Assembly: GCA_035719045.1 (NCBI GenBank)
Contig: DASTGO010000435.1
Coordinates: 1-6,860 of the forward strand
Origin: DASTGO01 sp035719045
Lineage (GTDB): Bacteria > Actinomycetota > Actinomycetes > Actinomycetales > Kineosporiaceae
Reading direction: 5' to 3'
DNA: 6,860 bases
The position numbers and the translations under genes were made by a program. Positions 5,997 through 6,860 of this stretch are shown piece by piece. Below the pieces are notes generated by a model that did no database searches, was not told where the DNA came from, and saw only the letters and a program-made list of their open reading frames with translations. How positions within the stretch are numbered: the first letter of the stretch is position 1; the number at the start of each line of letters is the position of its first letter.

Positions 5997-6860
5997 GGGT
6001 GACGACCTGGAGGCCCTCCTGATCCGGGCCCACGCCGAGGGCGGGGTGAACGCACGGATCGTCCGGGCCGAGAAGGTCCGGCAGGGCGGCTTCATGGGCT
6101 TCTTCGCCCGGGAGCGGTTCGAGGTCGCGGTCGAGATCCCCGACGACGCCGAGCGAACCCTGCAGCCCGGTGCGGCACCGGCCGGTACCGCACCGGGTTC
6201 GCCCCCGCCCCCGCCCGCGGCCCACCCCGGCATGCGCAGCGCGCCGGTGGCACCGCCAGCCCCGGTGACCCTGCCGGCCGCCGGCCAGGGCGGCCAGGGC
6301 GGCCAGGGCGGCCAGGGCGGGACCGTCACCGACCTGACCGCACATGCCGCCCGGGCCCGGGTCGCCTTCCCCGGCCCCGTCGGCGCGGTCTCCACCGCCG
6401 AGGAGGACGCCCTGGTCGCGGAGCTGACCCGGGTGCTCGCCGAGGAGATCCCGGCGCCCGCCCAGCTGGCCGCGGACGGGCTGCTCGGGCTGGCCGACCG
6501 GGTCAGTGCCGCCGAGCGGGCCGCCGCCCGGACCGCCGCGGCAACCTCGCGCAGCCTGGTCGGCGTCGGCATCGGCGCCGGGTCCGGTGCCGGACCGCAG
6601 CAGGCGGCGGGTCCGGAGGGTTTCGGTGACGGCCTCGCCGTGGACACCTCCGTGGACCTCGCCCGGTCCGGCCAGCCGCTGCGCCTGGTCCTGCCGGACG
6701 GTCGGGTGGTGGCCCCGGGACTGTCCCCGGTCCGGGCCTCGGCCGGCGGGGGCACCCCGCCCGCGTTCGCCGAAGCGTCCCCGGCGGCATCCGCGATGGC
6801 CGACTCCGCGGGCGGCACCCACAGCCCCCGACCCATGTCCGCCGCCTCCGCAGGCGCCGG
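5974..6860 (+). CDS. FlhF-like N-terminal domain protein with low-complexity region, partial at right edge
   Basis: Translation from GTG 5974 is open to the window end (295 complete codons, no stop). Residues 1-55 look like the small alpha/beta N-terminal domain of FlhF, the SRP-type GTPase that sets flagellar number and position: helix LEALLIRAHAEGG, strand ARIVRAEKVR, GGFMGFFARE at 38-47, then the strand FEVAVEI. The Jag N-terminal domain has a similar G-F-x-G-F-F turn, so the family is not certain. Residues about 60-115 are Pro/Ala-rich and end in four GQG units. A helical stretch follows (about 133-193), then more Gly/Ala/Pro-rich sequence. No P-loop or other GTPase motif appears in the visible part; if a GTPase domain exists it lies beyond 6860. 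GTG 5974 follows an AGGTGAG-like site and overlaps flhA by 23 bases, implying translational coupling. The position after flhA supports a flagellar role. Confidence 0.8.
   Translation, partial: MGTNLLLEGDDLEALLIRAHAEGGVNARIVRAEKVRQGGFMGFFARERFEVAVEIPDDAERTLQPGAAPAGTAPGSPPPPPAAHPGMRSAPVAPPAPVTLPAAGQGGQGGQGGQGGTVTDLTAHAARARVAFPGPVGAVSTAEEDALVAELTRVLAEEIPAPAQLAADGLLGLADRVSAAERAAARTAAATSRSLVGVGIGAGSGAGPQQAAGPEGFGDGLAVDTSVDLARSGQPLRLVLPDGRVVAPGLSPVRASAGGGTPPAFAEASPAASAMADSAGGTHSPRPMSAASAGA
6283..6318 (+). repeat. Four perfect 9-base tandem repeats encoding Gly-Gln-Gly
   Basis: GGCCAGGGC is repeated four times without a mismatch, in frame with the gene after flhA (residues 104-115). The perfect identity suggests recent expansion by slippage. 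The unit is a multiple of three, so copy number can vary without frameshift, and it sits in a probable flexible linker. Confidence 0.95.

Noticed and set aside
4845..6836. 663-residue minus-strand open frame
   Set aside because: Antisense to flhA and the following gene; Gly/Gln/Pro/Arg-rich sequence without any recognisable motif.
1..6860. CRISPR array, insertion sequence, attachment site, tRNA or rRNA
   Set aside because: No regularly spaced repeats with unique spacers, no transposase or integrase frame, no terminal inverted repeats and no RNA-gene signatures were seen on either strand.

Overview
The window comes from a very GC-rich chromosome, with strong GC bias at third codon positions and Shine-Dalgarno sites of the GGAGG type. 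It carries an unmistakable flagellar export gene, flhA. The best reading is a flagellated Actinomycetota; the genus cannot be named from this sequence. No rRNA, tRNA, CRISPR array, transposase or integrase is visible, so this looks like ordinary chromosomal DNA at the edge of a flagellar locus.

Layout. The left half (113-2854, minus strand) is one long gene for a multidomain diguanylate cyclase. It has a LacI-type sugar-binding-protein-like sensor domain with no DNA-binding helix-turn-helix, an unassigned central region, a PAS domain and an intact GGDEF domain that retains its RxxD inhibitory site. Next, also on the minus strand (3015-3509), is a gene for a small Ala/Pro-rich protein of 164 residues with one N-terminal membrane segment, a four-heptad Ala-rich repeat and a long Pro-rich tail. 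I do not recognise its family. A 420-base gene-free divergent region (3510-3929) follows. It holds a candidate flagellar-sigma-type promoter for each direction, a strong stem-loop and an inverted repeat next to the flhA ribosome binding site. The right half (plus strand) is flhA (3930-5996), overlapped by 23 bases by an open-ended gene (5974 to beyond 6860). That gene's N-terminus resembles the N-terminal domain of FlhF, followed by low-complexity Gly/Gln/Pro/Ala sequence.

How the parts may work together. FlhA is the core membrane component of the flagellar type III export gate, and the next gene is probably translationally coupled to it. Both minus-strand genes are preceded by sequences resembling promoters of the FliA/WhiG sigma family (roughly CTCA or TAAA, 15-17 bases, GCCGAA/T), as is flhA. 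This raises the possibility that a ligand-sensing c-di-GMP synthase and an undescribed small membrane protein belong to the same motility regulon. The promoter calls were made by eye and are hypotheses. The most interesting points are the HTH-less LacI-type sensor fused to a diguanylate cyclase, the small heptad-repeat membrane protein with a FliA-like promoter, and the structured leader region of flhA.
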